Assembly (NCBI GenBank): GCA_907165135.1
Contig: OU015567.1
Span: 6,949,001-7,013,000, forward strand
DNA length: 64,000 bases
Direction of reading: 5' to 3'
Origin: Oikopleura dioica
Lineage: Eukaryota > Chordata > Appendicularia > Copelata > Oikopleuridae
Part shown: piece by piece, positions 38,201 to 48,864 of the stretch
How positions within the stretch are numbered: position 1 is the stretch's first letter
How the letters are laid out: each line of letters starts with the position of its first letter
The notes under the pieces: generated by a model
Seen by the model: only the letters and a program-made list of their open reading frames with translations
The model's database searches: none
What the model was told of the DNA's origin: nothing
Position numbers and translations under genes: made by a program

Positions 38201-39324
38201 ACAGCCTACTTGGTAAGCAAAAACTGTTGCGTAACTCTTAATTTCACTGTGGAAAGAAAGTTATTTCGCGTTTTGTATTGTACTTCTGGTAGAGTTGCTT
38301 AATCTCCAGATGGATAGGTTTTCTTTTTGCAGATTTCCTGCAGGAAGTGGCTGTCCCTTTAGTTACAATTGTCATGTGGCTTCTCGGGGGAGTTATTTTA
38401 CTCGAGGTGGCCTTACTGTCGTTAAAACAGTATATCCGCTTGTCCAGAAAACAAAAGCAATTGAAAACGAGTTGAGTCCATTACCGGTTGATCTTTTAGC
38501 CAACGCGCCGAGTGGAGTCATCAATTACCGCGTTACAACACGCTGCAGTCGAACCCCGCCGCCGCCGTCCACCGTCAACAAGTCAGCCCAGCTCATGTCC
38601 CAATCGATCGCATCGCCTTGGCGCAGGCGCAGATCTACATGCAAGAAAAGGTGAGCTTTCTTGTTCTTGCTCGATTCTTCGTCCACAGTCTTTTTTACGA
38701 ATTTGCGGCCAGATAACGAATTCGGGCTTGTTCGTTTCACCTGTTCGGTTACTACAACTTGTTGCTACTTTGTTCTTCTGGGCGACCTACAAGTTCTCAA
38801 TCGTATTATCTCGCTGACGACAGTTTTTTGAAAACTTTCGTGTAAAGCCCCCCAAGTTCAGCGACCAAAGCTGTCTCTTTTTAACAGAAAAAATGCGGAA
38901 ATTAAGGGTGTCGCTTCAAAACGTGCAAAAAAGTTCAAAATAGAAAATTCTTTATTTTGAAAACGAAAAAAACAGCCACGTTTTCTGTTTTTGTGGTTGT
39001 TTCGACATTCAATTTTAACGAAAATTGTAGCTTTTGTTCACCGCGCGGTTGCACTATCAAAATGCGCTGATGACGGCGCGCAGCAAAATGCGATCTAATG
39101 AGATGTTTTCTCGAGCTGCTGGAAATCAAAACCAAGCACCAACAGCAAGCCAATACGGAGCAGCTACTCCTGGCTACCAAGTTTACCAAAATTGCCGAAA
39201 GAGCAGCGAAAGCGAATGGTCTCCACCGCCGCCGCCTGGACTCGAAGCGGAGAGCGAAGCGGAACACTCGCTCCAGGCAAATCAGCAAATTCAATCCTGG
39301 ATCGGCAAATTGGCCCTGCATTGA
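32258..39324 (+). CDS. LARP6: LARP6-like La-related RNA-binding protein
   Basis: The first exon (start at 32,258) ends with the La motif opening: AQAEFYLSEDYLTKNAYLLR. The second La exon at 34,446 gives RNGFLSVKFISSFKRMRELT and KALSKSNKLELSADGMKV. The RRM-like part follows at 36,836 (VRRRQPLTAFISS), 37,097 (NLLIPYGEIVFIQVIKPGME, IPDNIRPYCAR) and 37,269 (VAVVKFDTAEAAHRCCREL). LRVCLLGTRIRSFARHRRKK is at about 38,010. The last exons (38,500-38,653; 39,030-39,324) encode a Gln-rich, coiled-coil-like tail. La-RRM with GxxxxIRxLKPG(R/M)E(L/I)P.(D)IR is the LARP6 signature; vertebrate LARP6 binds collagen mRNA stem-loops. Two introns exceed 2 kb because of foldback and MITE insertions. Joins between 37.4 and 38.0 kb are approximate. 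Confidence 0.85.
33177..34150. mobile_element. Large foldback element in LARP6 intron
   Basis: Two arms of about 450 bp are near-perfect inverted copies. The left runs GAGAGGCGATTTTCTGGCAG ... CGAGTACTTGGTCAC ... GATAATGGCGCACGCT; the right mirrors this as AGCGTGCGCCATTATCTC ... CTGCCAGAAAATCGCCTCTC. A loop of roughly 85 bases separates them. Arm ends contain short tandem TTAGACTTTCTGGCA/GCGATTTTCTGGCA units. There is no coding sequence. Transcripts of the host intron could form a very long hairpin. Confidence 0.92.
36169..36310. mobile_element. CCTGAGTCAGGGTC-type MITE in LARP6 intron
   Basis: AAAACCTGAGTCAGGGTCCT at the left pairs with GACCATAATTCAGGTTTTTT at the right. Between them are GGAGCCGCTTTGCGGCTCC and AAAGCCGCTACGCGGCTTTT hairpins. 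Length is about 140 bp. Confidence 0.65.
37662..37857. repeat. Foldback of GAAGCCGC units in LARP6 intron
   Basis: CGAGAAGCCGCTTGCGGCTT followed by CGAGTAGGAGAAAA at the left is mirrored by TTACTCGAAGCCGCAAGCGG then CTTCTCGGG at the right. A further unit lies between. Same repeat family as at 8,236 and 39,418. Confidence 0.75.
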
Positions 39325-39868
39325 AATAATATATTTTTGGAGTCGACAAGGAAAGGATATCACACACAATTTTTTATAAAAAGGATGCTGGTTTTTTATT
39401 TGTAAAAAGTTGAGAATCGAGAAGCCGCTTGCGGCTTCGATTAAAAAAAATTTAAGCCGCCCGGAGCGAGGCTCTTTCTTATGCTTGGAGCCGCAAGAAC
39501 CGATAGCGTTGCTTATCTCCATTTTGATAAGAATCACTAATCGTTGTTTGACAACAGCGCGTCGTCGGTTTTTTAGAGCGGGCCCAGTTGCCGGACATTT
39601 TGAACGGCGGTCGGGGCTTGTGACGCGCGCACACTCGAAGCGACATTTCGGATTTGCATTTCGCATGAACACCAAGTGACAAGGCTCTGATAGGTTTCGC
39701 CCGACACGCCCGAAAAAAAAGAGAAACTGGGTTAAATTTTCAATTTAGACTCGTCTCGCTATTCGTTAATTTTAAATTGGTGTTTTGGGAGTAATTTATT
39801 ATATCAAAAATAATATAATAATGAATTAATAAAAAATAATTAGCAGAAAAATCGTCGATTCGAGACGT
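39325..39868. other. LARP6 3' flank
   Basis: Contains one more GAAGCCGCTTGCGGCTTCGA repeat (39,418-39,440) and AT-rich sequence. No gene seen. Confidence 0.5.
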
Positions 39869-40145
39869 CATGAATTCCCTGAGAAAGCTGTTGTTTCGCG
39901 AGAATCAGCCGCGAATTCAGGCAATTGAAAAGCTCGTTAGTCATAACAACATAATGTTTAGCCGAAGTTATTTAAAATAATTAATTAATGTCATTCTATC
40001 TGACAGGTCTGTTCAAGGGCGAACGTGGCATGCCATAAAATTCAATTACCGTTCATTCCAGAAACTGCTGAGCTCAGTTGCCACAGTCAGAGTTTCGGAA
40101 AGCGAGAGAAGCTTCGATACAAGATTAAGAGCTTATCAAAAGGTT
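39869..40145 (+). CDS. Hypothetical protein, 5' exons only
   Basis: MNSLRKLLFRENQPRIQAIE is followed by a short GT-AG intron (GTTAGTC...CTGACAG), then VCSRANVACHKIQLPFIPET and AELSCHSQSFGKREKL, up to a donor near 40,141. The start resembles a basic amphipathic presequence. I could not follow it further and do not recognise it. Confidence 0.3.
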
Positions 40146-41660
40146 CCAGTTTTTAATTCCCGGAGAGCACGAGGCGAGTAGACGTCCGATGTTACGCGTC
40201 GTCTAAAACAAAGTTCACCAGCTTTCTTTTTCCATAACTGTAATTTTCAACTAACTCTTGTCAAAAATCGAATCCCCGTAAAAGGTCAATCCTGCTCAAC
40301 GTGTGATATCCTTATTTTCAGTTTTCGCCGTGGCTTAACTTGTCAGCCGTTCCGCTTTTTGTATAATTTTGTAGATTTTTTATTCAATTTTTAATTCAAA
40401 AAACTATAATTTTTTTTTTCTGTTTCTGTTTTTATCGTAGATTATCGTCTAGTGAAGGGTGAATTGGCCGCCGTTGTGTTCACTGGGGGACCTTTGGGCA
40501 CGCGGAATCGGCCAATTCTGATTGGACCAATAAGAAGTTAGAAAAAAGAGCTGCGTCTGCCGCTTGGTGGCGCGCAAGCTTTTGGTAGTATCCAATCAGA
40601 ATAAGTAGTGAGGAGCGTCTAGAGTGGAGAAGCTACTGCCCGACTATTCTGGTGGATCAGGTGACGAGATCACGTGACACAAAATGACAACATGTCGACA
40701 TGTCGAAGTTTAACCCATCCGCACATTATTGACCAAGATTTTGGCGCCGCAAACAAAAACAAAAATGGGTATGAACAACGATGCTTCATATTTCCTGCTG
40801 TATATAATTACACTTTCTTTCCTTCCTGTACTTTTTTATTCGAGTTTGCAACACTGGTCCCACGGTCCATGGCCCGCCGGATCTTGATGGTGACAGGTTA
40901 AGATCTTGAATTGTGAAATAAGCTTGTTTCGTGCAGATTTTAGTTGAAATAATGCAATGAATAAATGAATGAACAAATGATTCAAAATCCCCTTTTTTCC
41001 ATCATTGAAGGAATACATATATTTGAGAAACTAGCAAAAGTATCGATCAAAAAGAGAAAAAGCTAGAAAAGAGTAACAGGTGATCTCTGGCTGTAGCTGT
41101 ATGTAACAGCTGTTCGGGGGCTAAGCCGACTCATCGCAGGCTCAATCGATGTTCCACGATAGCCGAAGTAGTAGTAGTTTTTTCATTCTTCGAGAAACTA
41201 GAAGCGAGAAAGTAAAAGAAGGACAGAATGAAAGAAGAAAGTAGAAGATGGAAATGATAGAAAAATTTGTTCAATCAGTTCAAATTCGCGCAGCATTACG
41301 TTTTCGAGCGGAAGAACATGGGAAATGGCTGCATCAAACATTTCATCATCACGAGACCGGACGCGCGGGTTGAGGGCTAAACAGTAATTACAAAATTTAA
41401 ATTTACCAAAGACTCTTTCTCAAACCCGCAAGGGAATAACAGGAATAGAAAACGAGCTGGAAGATTTTCTTACGTAGTGAAAATGCTTTCTAAAAACCCC
41501 GATTTTTACGGCTGATCTTTTTGAGCTGCATCTCGTGTCTTTCCTTGAAATTCAAGGAGAGCAGCGTCGATAATTTAAATTTAAACCCAGCTGTGTGAAT
41601 GTACCAGTGCTCGGTCAATAATCACGTGAGCGTTCATTTACTACGAGAGAGCGTCAACCT
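40146..41660. other. Low-information region
   Basis: AT-rich sequence with microsatellite-like AGAAAG stretches. A short frame at 41,319 (MGNGCIKHFIITRPDARVEG) would carry an N-myristoylation/palmitoylation-type start, but no clean splice joins it to anything. Confidence 0.3.
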
Positions 41661-41668
41661 CTAAAAGG

Positions 41669-42887
41669 TGTCCCCGATCGCCCCCGCGCCCAATTTTCTG
41701 GAGACAACAAAAAAGAGGTTAGAAAATCTTCACGAAAACGGTGCGTCAATTACGAAAAGCCTCGGCGTAAATGCGTGGATCAAAGAACGACTTGAAAGTG
41801 TCAAGGTCAGCGGAAACTACTTTTTGAAATTTTTCAACTATTGAGAAATTCCAAACTCGAAAATGCAGGCGTCTAAAAGCGCAACCCTTTCTTTCCAAGA
41901 GAGCTGGACACTGTTTGACATGGAACGAGTGGCACTAATGTCAAACTTAGGCTCAAAATTCGCCAGCAACGCTGCGGAAAAAGTTCAGGAAGCTCAAGAA
42001 GCGCAGAAGTACGTTTATTACAGTAGAAGGGGTCCAGTACAAGGTACGTGTTATTCGAAGATCTAAGGGGGGTGGACCCCGTTAAAGCCGATTTTCAAAC
42101 GGATTTTTCTACAAGCTTTTTCGTAGTGACACCCTTAACTTTCTCAATTGAAAATATATTTAGCTCTTTCTTGTCGAAACTCCTCTTGAAATAAGGGTGT
42201 CACGTTGAAATAAATCTAAAATATTATGCTCAACAATAAATCCTTAAATCCGAGCATGAGAAAATCTTCCACGTAGAGCCTTAATTTCAGCCTCTAAAAC
42301 ATTTAGTAAGGACCTAACGTTCCCAACCGTGTTCAGAACCAAGCAGAACAAAGTAGATATTTTGGCCTCACTTTATTTCTGCATAAGATTGAACCAAGTG
42401 CTTTGGTTCTTTCAATCTGTTGTTGATTTGAGCACGTGTTTTCCGTCGCTTTGGAATTTTACGTCCGGGAGGTTAAAAAAGGGGGTTCAAAAAAGGAATG
42501 GCATCGTCAAATTAATATTTGAACAAAGATTTTCCAAGTTTCAACGTTTTTTGAACGTTGCATCAGCAGAAAATGATTTCCCTGGCCTTATCAGTGAAAA
42601 AGTAATTCGAAGACGTAGCGCAGCGCTGAAATCGCGTCAACTGTGTAACTTTATTATTCTAGGTTTGCATGCAACGCGCCCAGAAACTCGAAAAAGGAAC
42701 GGCTATTATTTTTTTAACAATGACTAGGAATATCATAAATACGAATTCCAGAGCGCGCCAAATATTTGAAAACGTACAGGCGTTCAATTCAATTCAAGAG
42801 CTCTTGATTGAAAAGAAATTAGAAAGAAAAAAAGCCAAAAAAGACGAAGAAAACCCATCTTTCATGATAAAAGTTCAAAAAAAGTAA
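41669..42887 (+). CDS. Hypothetical coiled-coil protein (partial model)
   Basis: Exons give LETTKKRLENLHENGASITK, SLGVNAWIKERLESVK, then after a 60-bp intron ASKSATLSFQESWTLFDMER and SNLGSKFASNAAEKVQEAQE. Later come ENDFPGLISEK and a last exon ending LIEKKLERKKAKKDEENPSF, MIKVQKK-stop. It is helical with a basic C-terminus. The 5' end and the joins at 42.0-42.5 kb are unresolved. No family recognised. Confidence 0.4.
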
Positions 42888-43740
42888 TATAACTGCACTT
42901 TGCTCGACAAGGCTCATTAACATGGGCACTCGATTCGGTAGCATGAACTTTTTTGCTTACTAGATTTTTTTGCCCTCCAAGCCAAACTTGATGATTTTGC
43001 CAGCTTGATAAATCATCATATCCTTTTAGTTCTTCTCAAGTACCCTTTTGGAACAGCAGATGGTACTTATCGTCCCAACTTCTATTAAGAGAGTGACACC
43101 CTTAATTTATCTGACCAAAATTAAGTTTAATGTTGCGTAGTATTGAAAAGCATCTGTTTATAATACAGTTCATTTTCAAGAAACCCAAAATACAACCAAT
43201 TGCAGGGTTCAATTTCGATTTTTTTCTAAGTTCATTTCTTCAACTTCGACTTATTATTTATCGAGAAAGGTAAATTTCTTAAAACGTGAGTGCAGAAATA
43301 AGCTATTGCCGCGTAAAATGGGTTTATACCTGGTTTTATGTAAGTCAAGCGTGAAGGCCGAAATCAAGTCGATTCGTAAGATTAAAATTACGGCATAAGC
43401 AAGGCTTTGATACGCTGCAACTTAAAACCACCAGATGCGCTATTTATCTTAATCCTTCAATTTTTGCCAAATTTGACAAAATTGAAAATTGTTGATGGCA
43501 TAATTATTAATTTTGATCGAATGAAAAATTAATTGAAAAATTAATAAAAAGCTGGAAGTCGGGGCCAACTTCCCTGCGCGGAAAATAAAAACACGAATGG
43601 GATTTTTTCCAAAATCGCAAAACTCGAATGGTAGTTGCCCGGAAATCGTTTTGCGCGAATGGCACTTGCACGAAAACCTCATTCGCGCAAAAACTTCCGC
43701 GCAAAACGATTTCCGCACAAAAAAACTCCATTTTTCTCGG
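42888..43740. other. AT-rich intergenic region
   Basis: No gene supported; frames here are short and low-complexity. 43,560-43,740 begins the tandem-repeat district with AACTTCCCTGCGCGG and repeated GCGCGAATGGCACTTGC-like runs. Confidence 0.4.
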
Positions 43741-43744
43741 ATTA

Positions 43745-43965
43745 TTTTTTCTCGAATTTTATATTGCACGCGGAGCGTGCCATTCCCAACTGGCCCACCT
43801 TCCCAACTAACCAACCCTCCCCAACTTACTTTCTCTCGAATTTTATATTGCACGCGGAGCGTGCCATTCCCAACTGGCCCACCTTCCCAACTAACCAACC
43901 CTTCCCAACTTATTTCCCCTCGAATAATATAGGGCACGCGGAGCGTGCCATTCCCAACTGGCCAG
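43745..43965 (+). repeat. Tandem repeat of about 84 bp, 2.5 copies, with GCACGCGGAGCGTGC
   Basis: Each unit contains CTCGAATTTTATATTGCACG, the palindrome GCACGCGGAGCGTGC (43,766, 43,850, 43,934), and CATTCCCAACTGGCCCACCT followed by TCCCAACTAACCAACCC. The same 15-mer recurs at 52,843 and inverted at 62,985. Confidence 0.85.
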
Positions 43966-43979
43966 CCATTTTTTACTCA

Positions 43980-44320
43980 CGAAATGGTTGGTAGCTGGGG
44001 GTGGGATGGGGGAAATTTTTTGGTCGCCCTGTTGGACTTTTTTGGTGAAAGCGTCCCTAGGAAATGGATTTTTTGCGGAATTTATTTTTGTACCCACGAA
44101 ATGGTTAGGATGCAACGGAGTTGGGGGCGGGTTGGGGGAAATTTTTGGTCCTCCTGTTGGACTTTTTCGGTGAAAGCGCCCCTAGAAAACGGATTTCTCG
44201 CGGAATCTATTTTTGTACCCACGAAATAGCTAGGATGCAACGGAGTTGGGGGCGGGTTGGGGAATTTTTTGGTCGCCCTGTTGGACTTTTTCGGTGAAAT
44301 CGCCCCTAGAAAACATTTTT
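43980..44320 (+). repeat. Tandem repeat of about 125 bp, roughly 2.7 copies
   Basis: Units share CACGAAATGGTTAGGATGCA, GGGCGGGTTGGGGGAAATTT, CTGTTGGACTTTTTCGGTGA and GCGCCCCTAGAAAACGGA. Copies differ by a few bases and small indels. It lies at the left edge of the replication-gene block. Confidence 0.85.
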
Positions 44321-44862
44321 TGCTCGAAATTGTGGTAACTGCATTTTATTAGCAAGAATTAAGATTTCGTTTTATGAATAAATAGCACGAGAATTTGATG
44401 ATATTTAAATATTCGGATCATATTGCTCGCAGATTTAATTTCTAAGCCTCGTTTTTGGCAGAAACGGGGTTTAGGTACGATTTTCCTTTTGGCAGAAGGC
44501 GAATCGTGGCTTATTTGATCTCCGAGCAATATGTTTGAATATTTTTGTTAAATTTGGTGTCTTTCTCGCAAAAATCTCGTGTACTGTTTTTGTCGCTCTT
44601 TTTGCGGCCAATCGTGTGTGGCAGCCTCATTATTCCGCCTACGCACGCTCTCAATTATATTTCCCCCTTCGGCGTTTCGAGGTATTTCTTAAAACCGGTT
44701 TCTAGAAGTGTTTGTTTTTATATTCTAATTACTCTTTTTTCCATCGAATTGGTTGTTTTTATATATAAATTACTTTCTAGAACAGTGGTTTATATCTTGG
44801 ATTTGTTATAAAAAAAATCAGTTCTTATTTTCCAAATACAGACAAGGCCGAAAGTTGGAAAA
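44321..44862. promoter_or_regulatory. Upstream region of the first element gene
   Basis: Non-coding and T-rich. TATATAAATT at 44,761 and several pyrimidine tracts lie before the first start, so this is a likely promoter region. No sharper motif is visible. Confidence 0.3.
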
Positions 44863-45415
44863 ATGCCGGTAAGTCCTTTGCTTAAATAGTTAATATTTTT
44901 GGCCAATGGATTTTAAATTTACTTAATTTAGAATACTAATGAATCTTCAACCCCCCCTCGTTTCACTGATGAACCTGACCTTACGGTTTCGTCGTCTCAA
45001 GTGAGTGAGGTTGAGTATCCTCGCATGGAGACAACTGGTCGCCCTCGTGAGCGCGAGTCTGGTACAAGAGCCCGTTCCTTCAGCGCCGAGCGGGTTCTGA
45101 ATGCTGAGCCCGTGCAGTTTGGACGTGCAGTTCCTATTCTGGGAGAGCAAGTTGACGCCAGATCCCGTCGCGGTATGTTACCCTTACTTGTTGTACTTTA
45201 CTTATGTGTGTTTAGCCTGCCGCCTTGATTCGTACCTCCTCCTGCGGGGCAACCAGCTTGGTCCTGTTAATCGTCGAGCACACATCGAAGCTCTTCGATT
45301 AGAAGACGACATTCTTCTCGGTCGATACCTGGCATTCGACTCCGACATCGAGAAAGGCAATTACACTGTCTCTCTCATCACTCGCAAAGGTCGATGCTTC
45401 CGCCTTGGAAAGTAA
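44863..45415 (+). CDS. Small unknown Arg-rich protein, first gene of the element
   Basis: ATG-CCG is followed at once by an intron (GTAAGTCC...TTTAG). Then come NTNESSTPPRFTDEPDLTVS, TTGRPRERESGTRARSFSAE, and after a second intron CRLDSYLLLRGNQLGPVNRR, AHIEALRLEDDILLGRYLAF and ITRKGRCFRLGK-stop. It has about 150 residues: a disordered Arg/Glu/Ser N-half and a compact C-half. The clean splice sites support a real gene. AATAAA lies at 45,473. No family recognised; a DNA-binding or packaging role would be a guess. Confidence 0.6.
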
Positions 45416-47295
45416 GAACGACAGCAGCAATATGTCTACGAAGAACTCGTTCTGCATTGTTGCAAATTTCAAATAAAATATATACTCCTTTTCACCTAAA
45501 ACTGTGTTTTCATTGAGGTCGATGCGTAGATTTCCTTTATTTTTTCTGTTGGCATTTGAGCAATTGAGTTTGTTGGGTTATTATGTTAACTTAGTTAGTT
45601 TATATTAATTTTATGTGAGTTAAGAGTGAGCTTTGAGATTCTATGATAGAATGATTAATTTTTGCATTACGAGTTAGCATTTTCGCAGCTGGGTCCGTTT
45701 GCATTTGATTATTAAAGGAATTATCGTTGGTTTAATTATGCTCGTCTATCTATTCTACTATCTAACTTTAGAATTATGTGTTAAATTTATAGTAGGAGTC
45801 GCAAGGATAACCAATCTCTGTTGTTTGTTTTTTTATGTTCTAGAAACTCTTGGCCTAAGTCGAACGCCTCCATGATTTCAGTCATTGATTCGTATTTTGA
45901 ACGATAATCGTTTTCTATTATGTGAATCGCTTTGCAATTTTACGAGGGCATCATCAAGACCGATATTTCTAAATTTTACTCGATGAAGAAAAAAATAAAC
46001 GGTGGAAATTGAAGTTATTGCATTTATGAGGCTTAATATTCCGTTTTCGTAAAAGATAAAGCGAGTCATTGTAGTTGATTGTTTCTGGTAGATCACCATT
46101 TTCATGCATTTTGAGATGCAATTTCCAATTTTCATCCGATATTGACTACAATTAAGATTAAGCTAAATTTTGCCAGAAGTAGACCAATTGTATCAGCAGT
46201 TTCCGTTTCTTCGCCTTTTCTAGAATTGTTTATTTGTTGACAGTAGCGGAATGTTTCTATATTGTTATGGCGTTTGTGTCTTCGGTTTTATTCCCTCCGG
46301 ATAAAGCCATGGGATTATTGGAATTATTGTTGTCGTGAGTAAAGGCCCATTATCGTTGTTTTCAAAAATTTGGTTTTTTTTGCTGTGGTTCCGTGTTTGA
46401 GCCTTCTGCACTGTAGATCCCGCTCGCATTATCGGCATAAAGTATTAATCACTTCGCGCGCGGAACTTCTTCCTACCAGCCTCGCCGTGGACACTTCTTA
46501 TCTGATCTACGATCTAATCTTGATTTCATTGGTCGTCGCGGTGCACATGACTGGTGGAATAAGTGCGGATAATGTTTTGCGCGGAAAATGAGAGAAGTTC
46601 CTTGAGAATTATTGCTAACCGAAGATTGCCCATTGTTTCTACTGGAAGAGTGCGCGGAAATGTTTTGCGCGAAAATGAAAGAATTCTCCAGAGAGAAATT
46701 CGGTGAACGAAGATCACTTAAAATTTGTTGGAAAGGCGCGCGGAATTTGTTTCACCTGACTATTGCGAAGACTTTCTTATCAGTTTTCTATCTCATCTTG
46801 ATAATATTTGGCTATCGCGGTGCACATGACCCGTTGAATAAGTGCGGAAATGTATTCGCGCGGAAAATGGAAAATATTTTTAGAGAGAAATTGCTTAACG
46901 AAGTTTGCTCATGATTTTCCCACCTTTTGTGCGTGTTGATTAATTTTGATCCACATACTAGAACTTGATGTGTTAGATTTTTTTTTGCATTGTCGATTAA
47001 AATCTTCGTTGATTTCGTTTCTACTTACCGTATTTTTGCGCTAGCTACTATTCTATTGTAATTCGTTTAGGCCAGGTATATGGGCCATGAATTTTGAGTC
47101 AATCGTTTTGTCGCGTAATTACCTGGCTACTTACCGCAGATGAGCCGATTTTAGTCTATGCTCAATCCTTTCTTTTTAAAAAGAGCGCGAATTCGTGATT
47201 TCCAGAAGTTTCTAAACCCTATTTGGCTACAAGTGCTTTTATACCTCTGATTGAAAATTTTAGATTGACAGTTGATTTCGTGGCGGTCTATTATT
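45416..47295. other. Non-coding spacer with degenerate repeats
   Basis: The spacer is AT-rich. From 46,530 to 46,910 three diverged copies of a unit are present (GCGCGGAAAATG, AGAGAGAAATT, AACGAAG; two also have TCGCGGTGCACATGAC and AATAAGTGCGGA). Nothing codes here. Confidence 0.55.
46530..46912 (+). repeat. Three diverged copies of a GCGCGGAAAATG repeat
   Basis: Copies begin near 46,535, 46,645 and 46,815. Shared blocks are TCGCGGTGCACATGAC (copies 1 and 3), GTGCGGA.AATGT, GCGCGGAAAATG, GAGAGAAATT and AACGAAG. Confidence 0.65.
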
Positions 47296-48855
47296 ATGCT
47301 CCCTGTAGATGATCGTGCTGATCAAGACAATGACAACGACGACGAGTGGGAGTCTGATGACGACGGTTTTGCTCAGGTAAAGTTTTGCAAGGTGTTTATT
47401 TTTATCCTGTCTAATTTAGGGGGAAAAATCATTTATCCCTGGCGGAGGAATCAAGGGACTGTATGAAAAAAGCTTGAGTAAAGTAAAGGATGCCGGTCGA
47501 AAAGTATGTGGCGTTCTCAAACGTCCAACCAAGCGTCCAACCAAGCGTCCAGGTGTAGCCAGCCAACATTCTCGCATGTCATCTATTCGAGTAAGTACTT
47601 GGTTATACGCTCTCTTTAATTCCTTAATATTAAGTCGACGCGTCATAAGAAACATCGTGGCAATCAAGAAAATGTTCAACTGGCCGCGGACAGAACTGGA
47701 CTTGGAATTAGCTCAACTTCTCCCCCTACTCGAGAGCAATCTTCCAGACGCCGGTCAATACTCAAAGTTCCATCGCATCAACCCACGAAACTCACCCGGT
47801 CTTCCGCGCGCGATCATTGTCAATCTGGTTCCTCTCAAGCTGTTTCCCAATCAGCTTGTTTTGATGAAGACTTAACCCAAAACGGATCTGAGGGTATGGA
47901 TGTTATGGAGAAATTAGCCTTTTCGACGGATGTACCGAGCGCTCAAGAACAGTGCGAGAGCGCGGTCGCGATGTTCAATTCTGAAGAAAAAGAATACGAT
48001 TTCGACGATGGCTATAGGGCGTTTCAAGACAGAGTGGAAAAAGCCGCGGCTAACCTCAATTATCAAAGCGACGATACTGACACTGACGAAGGCGAACATC
48101 TTCAAGTGCGACCTTTTGGCTCTCCTGGATCCGACGAGCTTGACAATTCTCCTGGCCAACGCGTCAGTAAGGGGACTACTGCTGGTACGTCCGGGTTGAA
48201 TGTGCCTGTCCCTTCTGCAAAAAAGAAAAAGAAAAAACCTGTAGCGTCCATGCCTATTCAAAATTTCTTCAATGAGAGTACGCCCGCTGAATGTACGATT
48301 CCTGATGCGACCGAATTTGTGAGCGAGCTTCCAGCTAATGATATTCACATTCCTGCGACGGCGCTCTGTCATAGACGATTCGAATACATCTCGTCTCGTG
48401 GTAATCCTTCTTTCTTCATGGCTCACTATGTAAAAAAAACACCGAGAACCTTATCTCACCGGCCGCGGCGAGGTCTAAATCATGATGTGATTGCTGTTGG
48501 ACTCCCTTTGCCGGATGACGACGAAGAAGTTATATTTGCTGAATACCGACTCGACAGTTGTTCCATGCGGTATGATTAAATAAATAGATATTTTACTAAT
48601 AAGCCATTTAGTAATGGTGTTGATAAAGCAAGCTTCTACTTCCGTTGCAATGTGAGAGACTGTCAAGGCCGTATCATTTATTATGGGCCGCAGCACTTGA
48701 TTGAACCAGCTAATCGACATAACAAGTACAGATTGAAAAAAAGTGCTGTCGACGTGTTCTGGCAGCAGATGAGTATTGTGCCGCCTGATCAGGACGGATC
48801 AAATCACAAATGGGGCCCTAAAGAAACTATTCGTCACAGTTGTGGCTGTTTTTAG
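47296..48855 (+). CDS. FLYWCH-type zinc-finger protein with PIP-like motif
   Basis: Exons give an acidic start (MLPVDDRADQDNDNDDEWES), then GEKSFIPGGGIKGLYEKSLS and a KRPTKRPTKRP repeat. A long Ser-rich stretch follows, then a lysine run with SMPIQNFFNES (48,249 on). The C-terminal part has RRFEYISSRGNPSFFMAHYV and, after a 28-40 base intron, ASFYFRCNVRDCQGRIIYYG then PANRHNKYRL. F-x-Y, C-x5-C and late His are arranged as in FLYWCH/WRKY-GCM zinc fingers, which in Mutator-like elements bind DNA. The lysines plus S-M-P-I-Q-N-F-F look like a PIP box with the Gln replaced. The TAG stop at 48,853 is itself the AG of TGTTTTTAG, the probable trans-splice acceptor for the transposase cistron. Confidence 0.7.
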
Positions 48856-48856
48856 A
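48846..48856 (+). promoter_or_regulatory. Trans-splice acceptor overlapping the upstream stop codon
   Basis: CTGTTTTTAG ends exactly on the stop of the FLYWCH cistron, and the transposase ATG follows 9 bases later. Zero-length intercistronic spacing of this kind is known from appendicularian operons. A phase-0 intron (GTGCCG...TTTTTAG) joining the two genes into one protein is the alternative. Confidence 0.55.
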
Positions 48857-48864
48857 TCGCAGAG

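Noticed and set aside
43449-44229. Overlapping frames with internal repeats on both strands at 43.4-44.2 kb
   Set aside because: They are translations of the tandem DNA repeats; coding-like repetition follows the DNA period, and no protein domain is present.
47914-48426. Antisense 170-codon frame under the FLYWCH gene
   Set aside because: Arg- and Phe-rich shadow of a Lys/Glu/Asp-rich coding strand whose own frame is supported by splicing and motif.
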